This document shows, piece by piece, positions 25,287 to 34,307 of a stretch of DNA of 64,000 nt. Position numbers and translations under genes: made by a program. Under the pieces are notes generated by a model, which saw nothing but the letters and a program-made list of their open reading frames with translations, was not told the DNA's origin and did no database searches. The stretch is from Bacillota bacterium (GTDB lineage Bacteria; Bacillota; Clostridia; Christensenellales; Aristaeellaceae), in the NCBI GenBank assembly GCA_023404715.1, contig JAEYAR010000108.1:1-64000 (forward strand), read 5' to 3'. Position 1 is the first letter of the stretch. The number at the start of each line of letters is the position of its first letter.

Positions 25287-26260
25287 CCAAGGGGATGAAG
25301 CTGGGCGTATCGCTCTTTTCTTACTCGAGCGAGTATTATCTGGGGCGGCTTTCTTTAGACGACATCCTGCGCAAGGCAAAGGAAGCGGGGGCCGAGGGGA
25401 TTGAGATCGTGGCGTCGCAGATGATGCCGGGCTATCCTTGCCCGGCCAGCCGCTGGCTGCACGATCTGCGGGCGCGGTGCGAAGCGCTGGGCCTCGAGCC
25501 GTTCTGTTACAGCGCGCACCTGGACAGCGGCCTGCGCAGCGACCGCTTCCTCACGGATGAGGAAAAGGTTATGAGCACGGTGAACGATATCCGTAACGCG
25601 TACGAGATGGGCGCGAGCGTCGTGCGCACGCAGCATTCCATCTCGCCGGAGCTGCTTTGCCGTGTGGCGCCGTGGGCGGAAAGATACCGTATCAAGGTAG
25701 GCGTCGAGATCCACCCGCCGCACAGGCTGGATACGGAGATTTGGCGGCGGTTTATCGAGGCGTTTCGCAGGCTCGATACGCCGTACATCGGCATGGTGGT
25801 CGATACGGGCATCTATCAGGAGTTTCCTTATGACGGCTGGCTCGACGCTTACGCGCAGCACGGCGTGCGCCGCGAGGCCATAGACGCGCTGCTCTCGCTG
25901 CTGGCCGAGGGAAAGGGCCTGGATGCGGCCGGGGAATACCTGTCCTTGCACGGCGGGGACGCATACGCCATGGAAATGGCGGAAGAGCTCTTCGCCCTCT
26001 ACCGTCCGTACCGGCCGGATGCGCTGGCGGAGGTGATGCGCTACGTGACGCACTTCCACACCAAGTTCTATCACATGGAAGGCGGAGAGGAAAAGACGAT
26101 TCCCTACGCAAAGATCCTGGACGTCATCGCTCGAAGCGGGTTCGACGGATTCTTAATCAGCGAGTACGAGGGGCACTATTGCTACGACGCCGGCCAATTC
26201 CCGGCCGCCGAGCAGGTCGGCGCGCACATCGACATGGAAAGACGCCTGCTCGCGAAATGA
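25283..26260 (+). CDS. C-glycoside deglycosidase alpha-subunit-like, sugar phosphate isomerase/epimerase fold
   Basis: A 325-residue TIM-barrel protein of the xylose isomerase-like group. It opens MKLGVSLFSYSSEYYLGRLS and continues EGIEIVASQMMPGYP, as in the catalytic subunits of C-deglycosidases. Likely Mn ligands are Glu142 (VGVEIHPPH), Asp174 (VVDTGIY), His259 (THFHTKFYH) and Glu294 (ISEYEG). Characterised relatives cleave the C-C bond between a 3-oxo-sugar and an aromatic aglycone; some isomerase-fold relatives cleave O-glycosides by the same 3-keto route. The start overlaps the beta-subunit stop codon, which suggests equal amounts of both subunits. Confidence 0.8.
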   Translation: MTKGMKLGVSLFSYSSEYYLGRLSLDDILRKAKEAGAEGIEIVASQMMPGYPCPASRWLHDLRARCEALGLEPFCYSAHLDSGLRSDRFLTDEEKVMSTVNDIRNAYEMGASVVRTQHSISPELLCRVAPWAERYRIKVGVEIHPPHRLDTEIWRRFIEAFRRLDTPYIGMVVDTGIYQEFPYDGWLDAYAQHGVRREAIDALLSLLAEGKGLDAAGEYLSLHGGDAYAMEMAEELFALYRPYRPDALAEVMRYVTHFHTKFYHMEGGEEKTIPYAKILDVIARSGFDGFLISEYEGHYCYDAGQFPAAEQVGAHIDMERRLLAK

Positions 26261-26272
26261 AGAGGAGAGAAA

Positions 26273-27469
26273 ATGAGCATGGTTACCAAACGCATTACCA
26301 GCCGCAATCAGGACGGGGACGACATCCTAAACCTGTTCAAGCGGGATAACGAGGCGGGCGCGGGCGTTGATACAGACCGCCGCGTACGGGTGGGCATCAT
26401 CGGTACCGGTTGGATCGCGGCGGCGCATATCGCGAGTTACTTGAAGATGCCGGATGTGGATATCGTCGCTGGGGCGGACCTCATCGAGGGAAAGGCCGGC
26501 GCGTTCTTCAGGCGGCATGGCGTGACGCAGGCGCATACATACACGGACCATAAGGAAATGCTGCAGAAAGAGACGCTCGATTGCGTGAGCGTGTGTACGT
26601 ACAATAGGACCCACGCGCAGTGCACGATCGACGCGCTGAATGCGGGCGTGCACGTGTTGCTGGAGAAGCCCATGTGTGTGACGTTGGAGGAAGCGTTGGA
26701 GATCGTGCGCGCCGAAAAACGCAGCGGCAAGGTGCTGTCCATCGGGTTTCAGCCGCGCTTTGACCCCAACATGCGCAAGATCAAGGAGATCGTGCAGTCC
26801 GGCGAGCTGGGCGATGTGTACTATATCCAGACGGGCGGCGGCAGGCGGCGCGGCATTCCGGTGCCGTTCGGCACCAGCTTTATCGAGGCGGAAACCGCGG
26901 GCATCGGCGCGGTCGGCGATATCGGCTGTTATTCGTTGGACATGGTGTTAAGCGCCGTCGGCTATCCGAAGCCCTTGACCGTCACGGGCTTTCGGGGCGC
27001 GTTCTTCGGCAACAAGCCGGAGTACTATCGTAAACACCCTGAGTATGCGCGCAAGTTCGGCGTGGACGACTTCGCCGCCGCGTTCATCCGTTTGGAGGGC
27101 GGCATCGTTCTGGATTTTCGCATCGCCTGGGCCATGAACATGGATACGCCGGGCGACACGCTGATCTTCGGCACCAAAGCCGGCCTGCGCATCCCCTCCA
27201 CCGAGTGTTGGAACGGGACGGTGGGCGGGCCGATGAAGGCCTATATGCAGTTTGGCGGTTTGGAAACCTGCCTTGAAATCCCGGTCATCGATGCCGAGGA
27301 GATCGATCTATTCGACCTGAAGATCCGCTCCTTTCTCGATGCGGCAAAGAATGGCGGGGATGCGCCGGTGCCGGCAAGCCAAATTCTCTACAATCAGGCC
27401 ATTATCGACGGCATCGTCCGCTCCAGCGACCTGGGGCAGGAGGTAAAGATCGTCATTCCCGATCTGTGA
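26273..27469 (+). CDS. Gfo/Idh/MocA oxidoreductase, DgpA-like glycoside 3-oxidase candidate
   Basis: A 398-residue NAD-type oxidoreductase with an unusual extension of about 37 residues before the Rossmann motif VGIIGTGWIAAAHI. The family EKP motif is at 131-133 with catalytic Lys132. The second motif is GDIGCYSLD, so the usual histidine is Tyr220. The segment GGGRRRGIPVPFGTSFIE and VDDFAAAFIRLEGGIVLDFR resemble what I recall of the puerarin-oxidising DgpA group. In known systems such an enzyme oxidises the sugar C3 hydroxyl before C-deglycosidation. It is last in the operon, 12 bp after the alpha subunit. Confidence 0.82.
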   Translation: MSMVTKRITSRNQDGDDILNLFKRDNEAGAGVDTDRRVRVGIIGTGWIAAAHIASYLKMPDVDIVAGADLIEGKAGAFFRRHGVTQAHTYTDHKEMLQKETLDCVSVCTYNRTHAQCTIDALNAGVHVLLEKPMCVTLEEALEIVRAEKRSGKVLSIGFQPRFDPNMRKIKEIVQSGELGDVYYIQTGGGRRRGIPVPFGTSFIEAETAGIGAVGDIGCYSLDMVLSAVGYPKPLTVTGFRGAFFGNKPEYYRKHPEYARKFGVDDFAAAFIRLEGGIVLDFRIAWAMNMDTPGDTLIFGTKAGLRIPSTECWNGTVGGPMKAYMQFGGLETCLEIPVIDAEEIDLFDLKIRSFLDAAKNGGDAPVPASQILYNQAIIDGIVRSSDLGQEVKIVIPDL

Positions 27470-27600
27470 GCGAGGCTGTTGTGGGGGAAGAACCCGCCCG
27501 ATGTGTGGGGATTCAACGAGGGAGTATGAAGAAACAGAGCCTATTTTATATGCTTTTTGCCGCAGTGGGATGAGCAGAAAACGATCTGTTGACGGACGAT

Positions 27601-27640
27601 ACACGACGCGGGGCTGGAAAGCTGCAGCCCCGCGCCGTGT
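27601..27640. other. long hairpin between convergent genes without a T run
   Basis: ACACGACGCGGGGCTG pairs with CAGCCCCGCGCCGTGT (one mismatch) around an 8-nt loop. It follows the oxidoreductase gene by 130 bp and precedes the convergent anti-sigma gene. No T run on either strand, so it may act in mRNA stability or factor-dependent termination. The rest of 27470-27688 shows nothing recognisable. Confidence 0.55.
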
Positions 27641-27688
27641 ATAACGAATTTCCGTTACCGCTCTTTTCGGGCCGCATGGCGGCCGATC

Positions 27689-28807
27689 TTATTTCATCTC
27701 AAACGTATGTGTCTCATAGCGGCTCTTGTCCCAGCAGTTGTAGCCGCGCAGGATGATCTTATCGGGCATCGTCGCCATGGGCTGCAGGGATTCCTGCTGA
27801 ATAAACCGTTTGCCGTCCGAGCCGTCGGACGCCCCGATGCTGCCGCTCGTGGCGCCTCCGGGCAGCCGTTCGCCGTTCTCATCGATAAATTCAAACCAGA
27901 GGCCGTCATCTGTAGCGGCGTACGCGGCTTCGTCGATTATGGTGAATTCCACCTCGCAGTAGATCGCCATGGGCGTCGGCTTTAGCGTGATGCGATCGAC
28001 CTGCACGCCGCAATCCGAATAGATCGCCGGCGCGGTATTCTGCACGGCGCCGTCCGGAACGTTTTGCGCCGCGGGGAGCGCTATGGAGATCCTCTCGGTC
28101 TGCTGCTTTTCCAAATCGAGCGTTTCGTTCTCATCAAATACGGTGCTCGCGCAGTTTAGGTAGACCGTAGGCGCTTGCGCATCCCCTTTGTACGTGCCGG
28201 ATAGCATGTAGACGAGCGTGCCGTCGTCTTCCATGACAAAGTCGATGTTATCCATAAAGTCCGGCTTGCCCAAGACGGCGCCGTCGTCATACACGGAGAT
28301 ACGCACGAGCCTTATCTTTCCGTTTTCCTTCGCCCAATCGCGCAGGGTCAGCCTACCGGCTTTCTTTTCGCCCAAGAGATCGGCGGCCGGATCGTCGGGG
28401 AAGCTGTCGAGTCCCATGAGCAGAACGTCTTCATTTCTGGCGTTCACCGCGACGACGACGTATAGGTTGTTCCCATCGAAGATGGCTTCGCGCACGGTGA
28501 AGGCTGCGTCTTCTGTCTGCGCATCGGCTTGCGGGAAGTCCTTTTGAACGAGATTTTGCGCCTCAGGCAACGTCTGAACACCCTGCCTTTCGGCGATAAA
28601 GTTGAGCACGCCCCATTGATTGGCCGCCGCGATGGCAACCGTCGCGAGCAGGATGCACGCGAGCGCGATCATGAGCCCCAAGCTGAATTTTTTCATATGA
28701 CGTTCCTCTTCCTCTTTCTGAATGGTCTCAAGCGAGCGATGGACGGCGTTTACAAAGCCGGGATCGGCCTCGCCGAACACGCGTTGCAGTTCCTTGCGGT
28801 CCTTCAC
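27689..28807 (-). CDS. membrane-anchored anti-sigma-like protein (DUF4179 type)
   Basis: A 372-residue protein starting with GTG inside the stop codon of the sigma gene. A short cytoplasmic part (FGEADPGFVNAVHRSLETIQ and a charged EEEERH stretch) precedes one membrane helix (FSLGLMIALACILLATVAIA) and a large extracytoplasmic domain. Same topology and same GTGA overlap as the protein at 17749, but the sequences have diverged strongly outside the anchor. Presumed to hold the sigma factor inactive at the membrane until a signal from outside. Confidence 0.75.
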   Translation of the reverse strand: MKDRKELQRVFGEADPGFVNAVHRSLETIQKEEEERHMKKFSLGLMIALACILLATVAIAAANQWGVLNFIAERQGVQTLPEAQNLVQKDFPQADAQTEDAAFTVREAIFDGNNLYVVVAVNARNEDVLLMGLDSFPDDPAADLLGEKKAGRLTLRDWAKENGKIRLVRISVYDDGAVLGKPDFMDNIDFVMEDDGTLVYMLSGTYKGDAQAPTVYLNCASTVFDENETLDLEKQQTERISIALPAAQNVPDGAVQNTAPAIYSDCGVQVDRITLKPTPMAIYCEVEFTIIDEAAYAATDDGLWFEFIDENGERLPGGATSGSIGASDGSDGKRFIQQESLQPMATMPDKIILRGYNCWDKSRYETHTFEMK

Positions 28808-29277
28808 GGCTGAAACACCTCTTCCTCGAGCAATTCACGAAGTTGTTGCCTACCCCTGGACATGCGCGTCTTGATCGTGCCCACGGGCAAGCGCAGCATG
28901 CGAGCGACCTCATCCACCTTGAACCCCTCGATATAATAGAGGATCAGGGGAATGCGCAGCGTGTCGGGCAGACGCAGCAGCGCGTCATGCAGTGCGGGGG
29001 CTGCGCTGTCCCTGGGCGCCGGCGGAGGTACGTCCTCACAGGGCGCTTCGCGCCGGTTCTTTTTTTGAATATTGCGACATTCGTTTAGGAGGATGCGCAC
29101 GACCCAGGTTTGCATATAACGTTCGTCCCGCAGGCGCTCACGGTGCTGCCAGGCCTTGCGCAGGCATTCCTGTACGGCGTCCTCGCGGTCGCACACCCTG
29201 GGCAGCTGCGCGTAACTGACCCGATAGAGCAGCTGCGTCATCTCCGTAATGCGCTTCGCAAATTCGTCGCTCGTCAT
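28804..29277 (-). CDS. ECF-type RNA polymerase sigma factor
   Basis: A 157-residue sigma factor, paralogous to the one at 17285: both have CDREDAVQ and RYMQTWV, and a similar region 4 (FKVDEVARMLRLPVGTIKTRMSRGRQQL). The start at 29277 is chosen because GGAGGCGCATC precedes the ATG; the frame runs 17 codons further upstream. It overlaps the anti-sigma gene by GTGA. A perfect palindrome lies 40 bp upstream (29317-29328). Confidence 0.9.
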   Translation of the reverse strand: MTSDEFAKRITEMTQLLYRVSYAQLPRVCDREDAVQECLRKAWQHRERLRDERYMQTWVVRILLNECRNIQKKNRREAPCEDVPPPAPRDSAAPALHDALLRLPDTLRIPLILYYIEGFKVDEVARMLRLPVGTIKTRMSRGRQQLRELLEEEVFQP

Positions 29278-29316
29278 GATGCGCCTCCTGTATGACGCCC
29301 CGACGGCGTCCTTTTT

Positions 29317-29328
29317 TTGACCGGTCAA
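29317..29328. promoter_or_regulatory. perfect palindrome upstream of the sigma factor gene
   Basis: TTGACCGGTCAA is a 12-bp perfect palindrome about 40 bp ahead of the sigma start codon; it could be an operator or serve as -35 region for the sigma gene. No matching site was noticed upstream of the paralogous pair. Confidence 0.4.
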
Positions 29329-29369
29329 CCGTTAGACCGAGATGGATGTCAATTGGTTTTTGGAAAATG

Positions 29370-29411
29370 AAAAAAGGGCGCGTCAAATTTAGAAGTATTT
29401 GAAACGTCCCC
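29370..29411 (-). terminator. intrinsic terminator of the GH172-kinase-regulator operon
   Basis: On the minus strand an imperfect stem (GGGGACGTTTCAAAT with ATTTGACGCGCCC) is followed by six Ts, 14 bp after the response regulator stop codon. Confidence 0.7.
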
Positions 29412-29424
29412 ATGTATTGCATAA

Positions 29425-31020
29425 TTACTTTGCAAGTCGTGCAGCTGCGGCCTGCTTATATTCCTGCGGCGTCTGGCCCGTTTGAGCTTTGAAAACCTTG
29501 ATAAAATAGGTGGTGTTGTCATACCCGCAGCCTGAAGCGATTTCATATACGCGTAGATGGGTGTTACATAGCAGCTCGCGGGCGAGATTCATACGTGATT
29601 GGGTGATATATTCGTGAATGCTGGTGCCCATCTCCTGCTTGAATACACGAGAGAGATACCCCGTGCTATATCCCGATACCTCGGCCAGCGCTGAGGTGCT
29701 CAGGTCCTCGCTGATGTGATCGTGGATATAGTTCGCCACATACTGGGCGATGGAGCGCACCGCGCTGTCCATCTGCCTTTGTGAAGCTTTCTTTAATTCC
29801 TCTGTTAGGTACGTGAACCATTGCGCACTGGCGCGCGCGGCCTCGCGATCGGCCGCCTCCAGCGCAGTGAAGAGCCTATTTTGATTGACGTGGGAAAGCA
29901 GCGCGCCGAGAAGCGTAGCGGCATATTCCGCAGCGAAGGGATCGCTTCCCTCGCTTTTTAGATAGTCTAAAATCGGCGTTATATCGTCGTTTAACCGATC
30001 AAAATCCGCGCTTTTGATGTCGCGAAGGCAACGGGCCAGAGGCTCCCGCAGAGCCGCGCCTATAATGGTCGCGGCATCAGGCGGCCCGCCCGCCCTCGTG
30101 TGACGGATCGCTGCGCCGGTTGCGCCGCGCAGAATCTCCTGCGTCAGCATGCCGTGCAATTCCAGATAGCGTTCCGTAAGCCCGCGTACATTTACCGCCT
30201 CGTCCGCCACCACGAAGAACAGCGTGAGGGACAGATGCTGCTCGAGTTGCGTGCGCGCCTTGCGAATAAGCTGAAATAGGGTATCTGCGAGGGGGCGGTC
30301 GTCTACCATAGATAGGACCCATACCAGCGTATGATCCAACATCAGGGAATCGCACCATAAAAGGCCGTCTCCTAACGCCTCGGTCAGCGTTTTTTCTACC
30401 GCGGCCTGCGCCGTCAGCTTCAGCCGTGAGGCCATCCCCTGTACGCCGTCCGCGCGTGCTGCGATTACGTAGAGATGGCCGCATGCGCTCTCCTCGAGCT
30501 CGCTCAGCGTTTCCTCGGAGGCCACGCCCACAAAGAGCTGCGTCAACAGCTGGCGGCGATAGGCGGGCAGCATCTGTTCATAGCGGTTCTGCGCCTCGCG
30601 GATCTGCCAAACGATGCGTCGGCGGCTGAGCACGCGATCTATCGCCTCGCTCACAGCGCGCAGGATCACTTCATCTCCCTCGGTCTTGAGCAGGTAATGC
30701 ATGGCGTTTTGACGAAAGGCCTCATATGCATAATGGAAATCATCATACCCTGTCAAAAAGAGAATGAAAATGTTAGGGTTTGTTTCGCGAAGCCTCTCCG
30801 CCAGCGCCAACCCCGTTATACCCGGCATCTGGATATCGCTGATGAGGATGTCGCACGGCCCTTCCGTCGCCAAACGTAGCGCCGTAGCGCCGTTGTACGC
30901 CGTGCGTACGGTCAGCTTTACGCGCGGGGAAAAGGCGTCGCGAATGAGATCGCTCAGCTCGTCTGCGATGATGGGCTCGTCGTCCACGAGGATCATGCAA
31001 ATGGTATCCTGACTGTTCAT
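29425..31020 (-). CDS. response regulator, receiver plus AraC-type DNA-binding domain (YesN type)
   Basis: A 531-residue regulator. The receiver shows LVDDEP and phospho-acceptor Asp62 in LISDIQMPGITG. A long middle region of unknown fold is followed by the C-terminal AraC-type double HTH (residues about 425-525), with LSTSALAEVSGYSTGYLSRV and CGYDNTTYFIKVFKAQTGQTP. The start codon overlaps the upstream kinase stop codon (ATGA). It should control the sugar locus at 32705-41015, including the divergent importer. Confidence 0.9.
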   Translation of the reverse strand: MNSQDTICMILVDDEPIIADELSDLIRDAFSPRVKLTVRTAYNGATALRLATEGPCDILISDIQMPGITGLALAERLRETNPNIFILFLTGYDDFHYAYEAFRQNAMHYLLKTEGDEVILRAVSEAIDRVLSRRRIVWQIREAQNRYEQMLPAYRRQLLTQLFVGVASEETLSELEESACGHLYVIAARADGVQGMASRLKLTAQAAVEKTLTEALGDGLLWCDSLMLDHTLVWVLSMVDDRPLADTLFQLIRKARTQLEQHLSLTLFFVVADEAVNVRGLTERYLELHGMLTQEILRGATGAAIRHTRAGGPPDAATIIGAALREPLARCLRDIKSADFDRLNDDITPILDYLKSEGSDPFAAEYAATLLGALLSHVNQNRLFTALEAADREAARASAQWFTYLTEELKKASQRQMDSAVRSIAQYVANYIHDHISEDLSTSALAEVSGYSTGYLSRVFKQEMGTSIHEYITQSRMNLARELLCNTHLRVYEIASGCGYDNTTYFIKVFKAQTGQTPQEYKQAAAARLAK

Positions 31021-32678
31021 AGCTCCTCCCGAATGTCTTCGATGTGCATGCGTACCATCAATCCGCCCAGCGATGAACGCTCCACTTCAAGGGCGCTTGC
31101 TTGCCCAAAGTAGATTTGTAACCTTCGGTGAATGTTGACAAGCGCCGTGGTCTCGATACCCTCGTCGCGGCAATTCAGCTTGTCCTGTATAGCGCGCAGG
31201 GCATCTTCTGTCAGTGCCCCGCTGTTCTCTACCAGAATATCAAAGCTGGAGGGCGAGCGCACGTCGTAATGCACGCTCAACAGCATGGTTTTCGTGCCGT
31301 CGCCGCTTTCGTAAGCATATTTGAATGCATTTTCCAAAAGAGGCTGCAAGATAAGCCGCGGCACATACACGCTCGCGATCTCGGGCTGCGGGTCCTCGAT
31401 CTGCACATCCAAGGCGTCCCGAAAACGGAATTTTTGAATGGCCGCGTAATTGCGCGCGTGCTCTACCTCCTCGCTCAGATGCTTCTCATCGTCGGCGTTT
31501 CGCGTCACATAGTGATAGAACTGACCTAAATGCTCCGCGAGCCGGAGGCTGCTTTCCCGATCCCCTTTTTTGATCAGCCGGTAAAGGATGAAATAGCTGT
31601 TATACATAAAATGCGGGCTGATCTGCGCCTGAAGCTGCTTGAGGTTAGCACGGCTGACCAGAATTTGCTGCTTCAGGTTGTTTTCCACATACGCCTCGGT
31701 CTTTTCCATCATCCGATTGTAGCTATTGTATACGGAGTAAAACGGCGACTTCTCGTCGATGGAGATGCGGAATTTAAAATCGCCGTTTTCCGCGTGGCCG
31801 AACGCGTCGATCAGGAGCTGATAGAGGGGAATGTAGACCTGTCCATACCAAACGAGGTCCCCTACCACCTCGATTAGCAGGGCCAGCAACACGAATAGAA
31901 CGCATAAAACGGCCACCTGCTGGATGAAGACGTCCGTCTCGTCGTCGTGGAGAAGGTAATGGACGCGCAGCGCAAAGCGCCGGCCGTCCACCGTGAGGTG
32001 GGTGAACCCGCCCGCGGCAGTTCCTTGTCCGTCATCCTGCGGGACCGCGTCGATCCATTCCAGCATGATTTCGTCTTCCTCGCCCGTGCGGATGGGCGAA
32101 AGCTCGTCCACGATGCCCGCCTCGTCCAACACAGCCACGAAAACAGCTGCGATGCTTTGCGGCTCGTCCAGCTCCGTTCGGATGGCCGTCAGCGTCACCT
32201 TATCGTCCAAGACGACAAGGCCGTCGGATAGCTCGGAAGGTTTGAGCCAGCCCGGCAGAGCGGCGCTGGCCCGCGCGTCGGAAATGGTCTTGTCCAGCGC
32301 GGGAATGTAGAGGAGCGCGGCGGATACATAGTTGGCGCTTTCGCGAAATTGCAATAAGCTCCTGTGCAAGCGCTGTTGCAAATCATAGCGCCGGTACCAG
32401 TCCAGATCGTCGTACAGGTATACAAATTTGGTAAATTCCTGCGAGCTGAGGATCTCCTGTTGGTCGTAGACGATATCCGTAAGCGTGCTCTCGATTTCGC
32501 TTACGACCAGTTCGATGCGCTCAAGCTGATGTTGATGCTTTGTGCGAATGTTGTGCCAGAGGGTCATGCCTAGAATGAGGAAGAAACACACGACCAAGAG
32601 CAGAAGCATCAGCACGGAGGGAAGCATCCTGCGCAGCACCATGAAGCGAAAAAGCGGCTGCCTGGATCTACGTTCCAT
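31017..32678 (-). CDS. sensor histidine kinase, YesM type
   Basis: A 553-residue membrane kinase. First helix at residues about 18-40, an extracytoplasmic sensor of about 210 residues, second helix at about 254-274, then the His_kinase motif AQISPHFMYNSYF with His356 and an ATPase domain with LILQPLLENAFKYA. The ATPase G-boxes are degenerate compared with the kinase at 4297 (VENSGALTEDAL in place of DNGxGM), but the N-box is intact. The start at 32678 follows AAGGGGGCAT; longer in-frame starts upstream would overlap the GH172 gene and have no RBS. Confidence 0.88.
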   Translation of the reverse strand: MERRSRQPLFRFMVLRRMLPSVLMLLLLVVCFFLILGMTLWHNIRTKHQHQLERIELVVSEIESTLTDIVYDQQEILSSQEFTKFVYLYDDLDWYRRYDLQQRLHRSLLQFRESANYVSAALLYIPALDKTISDARASAALPGWLKPSELSDGLVVLDDKVTLTAIRTELDEPQSIAAVFVAVLDEAGIVDELSPIRTGEEDEIMLEWIDAVPQDDGQGTAAGGFTHLTVDGRRFALRVHYLLHDDETDVFIQQVAVLCVLFVLLALLIEVVGDLVWYGQVYIPLYQLLIDAFGHAENGDFKFRISIDEKSPFYSVYNSYNRMMEKTEAYVENNLKQQILVSRANLKQLQAQISPHFMYNSYFILYRLIKKGDRESSLRLAEHLGQFYHYVTRNADDEKHLSEEVEHARNYAAIQKFRFRDALDVQIEDPQPEIASVYVPRLILQPLLENAFKYAYESGDGTKTMLLSVHYDVRSPSSFDILVENSGALTEDALRAIQDKLNCRDEGIETTALVNIHRRLQIYFGQASALEVERSSLGGLMVRMHIEDIREEL

Positions 32679-32704
32679 TTGTTTATGCCCCCTTCCAGGC
32701 GGGT

Positions 32705-34285
32705 TTAAAGCAGGTCGTGAGTGATCGGGGGATACGCGTCGTCCGTATGCGCCTGCTGATACCAGTACGGTGTAGCGGCAAACAGGCAACGGCCCTCGTC
32801 TCCCCATACGTCGGCCTTGTACTTTTCCAAGTAACCCTCGAAGCGATTTTGAAAGGGGACGCTATCGGCCACATGGAAGCGGCTCACGGATGTGTGGCCG
32901 TTTCCGTCGATGGGCATGTGGTTCATCATGGCGAACGGGCTGTCAAAGCGAGCGAAGGGCGGCTCCGCGGCCCATGCATATCCGATGTAATCCTCGCTGC
33001 CCGTGCCGAAGGTAGAGGGGAAGCGCTCGCCGTCGATAAAGAGCTTTTCGTCGCCTTCGCCCCACCACCAGTCCACGCTCTTTTGATCCCAGCGGCCATA
33101 CCACCAGGTATCAGCTTCGCGCTTTGGCTTCGGCCAAGTGTTGAGCACATGCAGATGCACGCCCACAAACCGACCGCCCGCGTTGGGCACCAGCAGCAGC
33201 GGCCAATCGGGCCAGCGGTCGCCGTCGGGCGCGAAGCGGCGCGCATTCGCATCGGCGTTGTACCCCCTGTGCCATTTCGCGTGAAAGCGCAGCGTACTCG
33301 CCGTTACCTTGGCGTGCTCGTCTAAGGCAAAGGCCATGCGCACGTGCTCGGTCGAGGAGCCGAGGTTACATATCTCCACGCGGCAGCCCGTCTCGAATGG
33401 CATGTAGAAGCGACAGGTGAAGCGGCTGCGCTCCATGCTCATGGGCAGGCAGCGATAATGCGCATAGCCGGGCCCGCCGCCGAAGAAATCGCCAATAGGC
33501 GCTTCTACAGCCGCTTTTTGACGGCCGTCCCACCTAATACGCAGAATCAGCGTGCGCATGGCGTGAGAGACGGCTTGCTCGTCCGTAGGAAAAAAGCTTA
33601 GCTCGCGGATCGCGCCCATGCCGTCGGCTTCATAGAGGCATTCGCTTTGGCCCGACGCGATGGTGCGCTCTATCGTGCGCACGGGCAGAGGCTGCTCGCC
33701 GCGCTCGTAAAGCATGCGGTCGGTTTCGGCCAATGCGATCATTCCGTCGCGGGTATAGCGTTCCTCGTAGTGCGGTAGTTCAGCTTCTTCGGGAAAGCGC
33801 GTATAGGTAAAGTGGTAATACGCGCCCCAGCCCGGCGTCAGCTCGATGCGGCAATACCGCCCGAACGGGATGGGGATGAAGCTGTTGCGCCCGCGCGACA
33901 GGCGCAGCGACAGCTCGGAGAGGTTGAGCGGGGGCAGCTCGCCCCTTTGACGCTCAAACCAGTCGATAAACGGCAGGTCCTCAATAGGCGTATCGGGGTT
34001 ATCCACATAAATGCGCATATGCCCCCGCTCCGGGAGCGCGCTCCAAACGCGCCAGATCACGCCGGGGCCTTCGCACTCAAACGCCACGATACTCCCGTCC
34101 GCCAGCATGCGAATACATCCGCTGCCGTCGTCGTTGGCGTCCCACGCAGTGTAGGTATCCGTTTTTTCGTCATAGGCGGACGCGCGATCACGGCTGGACA
34201 TGCAGCCGCCCGTCTCGCCCACGGGCGCGGCCTGCGCAAGCCCTTTTAGATCCGTCAGGCGGCCGAGCAACTCTCGATACGTCAT
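32705..34285 (-). CDS. GH172 family (DUF2961) glycoside hydrolase
   Basis: A 526-residue cytoplasmic protein with no signal peptide. The DUF2961/GH172 core is recognised by PIGDFFGGGPGY, WWWGEGDEKLFIDGE, FPSTFGTGSEDYIGYAW and RFHVADSVPF. The two catalytic glutamates of the family are expected in GEGDEKLF and GTGSEDY, and both are present. Characterised GH172 enzymes act on alpha-fructofuranosyl or arabinofuranosyl linkages. With two GH32-like neighbours a fructose-containing oligosaccharide is the best guess. It has its own promoter (34308-34337) and is followed 26 bp later by the kinase gene. Confidence 0.85.
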   Translation of the reverse strand: MTYRELLGRLTDLKGLAQAAPVGETGGCMSSRDRASAYDEKTDTYTAWDANDDGSGCIRMLADGSIVAFECEGPGVIWRVWSALPERGHMRIYVDNPDTPIEDLPFIDWFERQRGELPPLNLSELSLRLSRGRNSFIPIPFGRYCRIELTPGWGAYYHFTYTRFPEEAELPHYEERYTRDGMIALAETDRMLYERGEQPLPVRTIERTIASGQSECLYEADGMGAIRELSFFPTDEQAVSHAMRTLILRIRWDGRQKAAVEAPIGDFFGGGPGYAHYRCLPMSMERSRFTCRFYMPFETGCRVEICNLGSSTEHVRMAFALDEHAKVTASTLRFHAKWHRGYNADANARRFAPDGDRWPDWPLLLVPNAGGRFVGVHLHVLNTWPKPKREADTWWYGRWDQKSVDWWWGEGDEKLFIDGERFPSTFGTGSEDYIGYAWAAEPPFARFDSPFAMMNHMPIDGNGHTSVSRFHVADSVPFQNRFEGYLEKYKADVWGDEGRCLFAATPYWYQQAHTDDAYPPITHDLL

Positions 34286-34307
34286 AAATTCCTCTCCTCT
34301 TTTTTAT

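Noticed and set aside
18773..29277. Recently acquired genomic island bounded by the sigma factor pairs
   Set aside because: No integrase, tRNA, direct repeats or clear shift in composition mark the borders.
29294..29318. Plus-strand terminator GACGCC-CCGAC-GGCGTC with a T run
   Set aside because: Nothing is transcribed rightward here; on the transcribed strand the same stem lies in the leader of the sigma gene and has no T run after it.
31017..32678. Loss of kinase activity because the ATPase G-box is degenerate
   Set aside because: The phospho-accepting His and N-box are intact and YesM-type kinases often have weak G-boxes, so a pseudo-kinase cannot be claimed.
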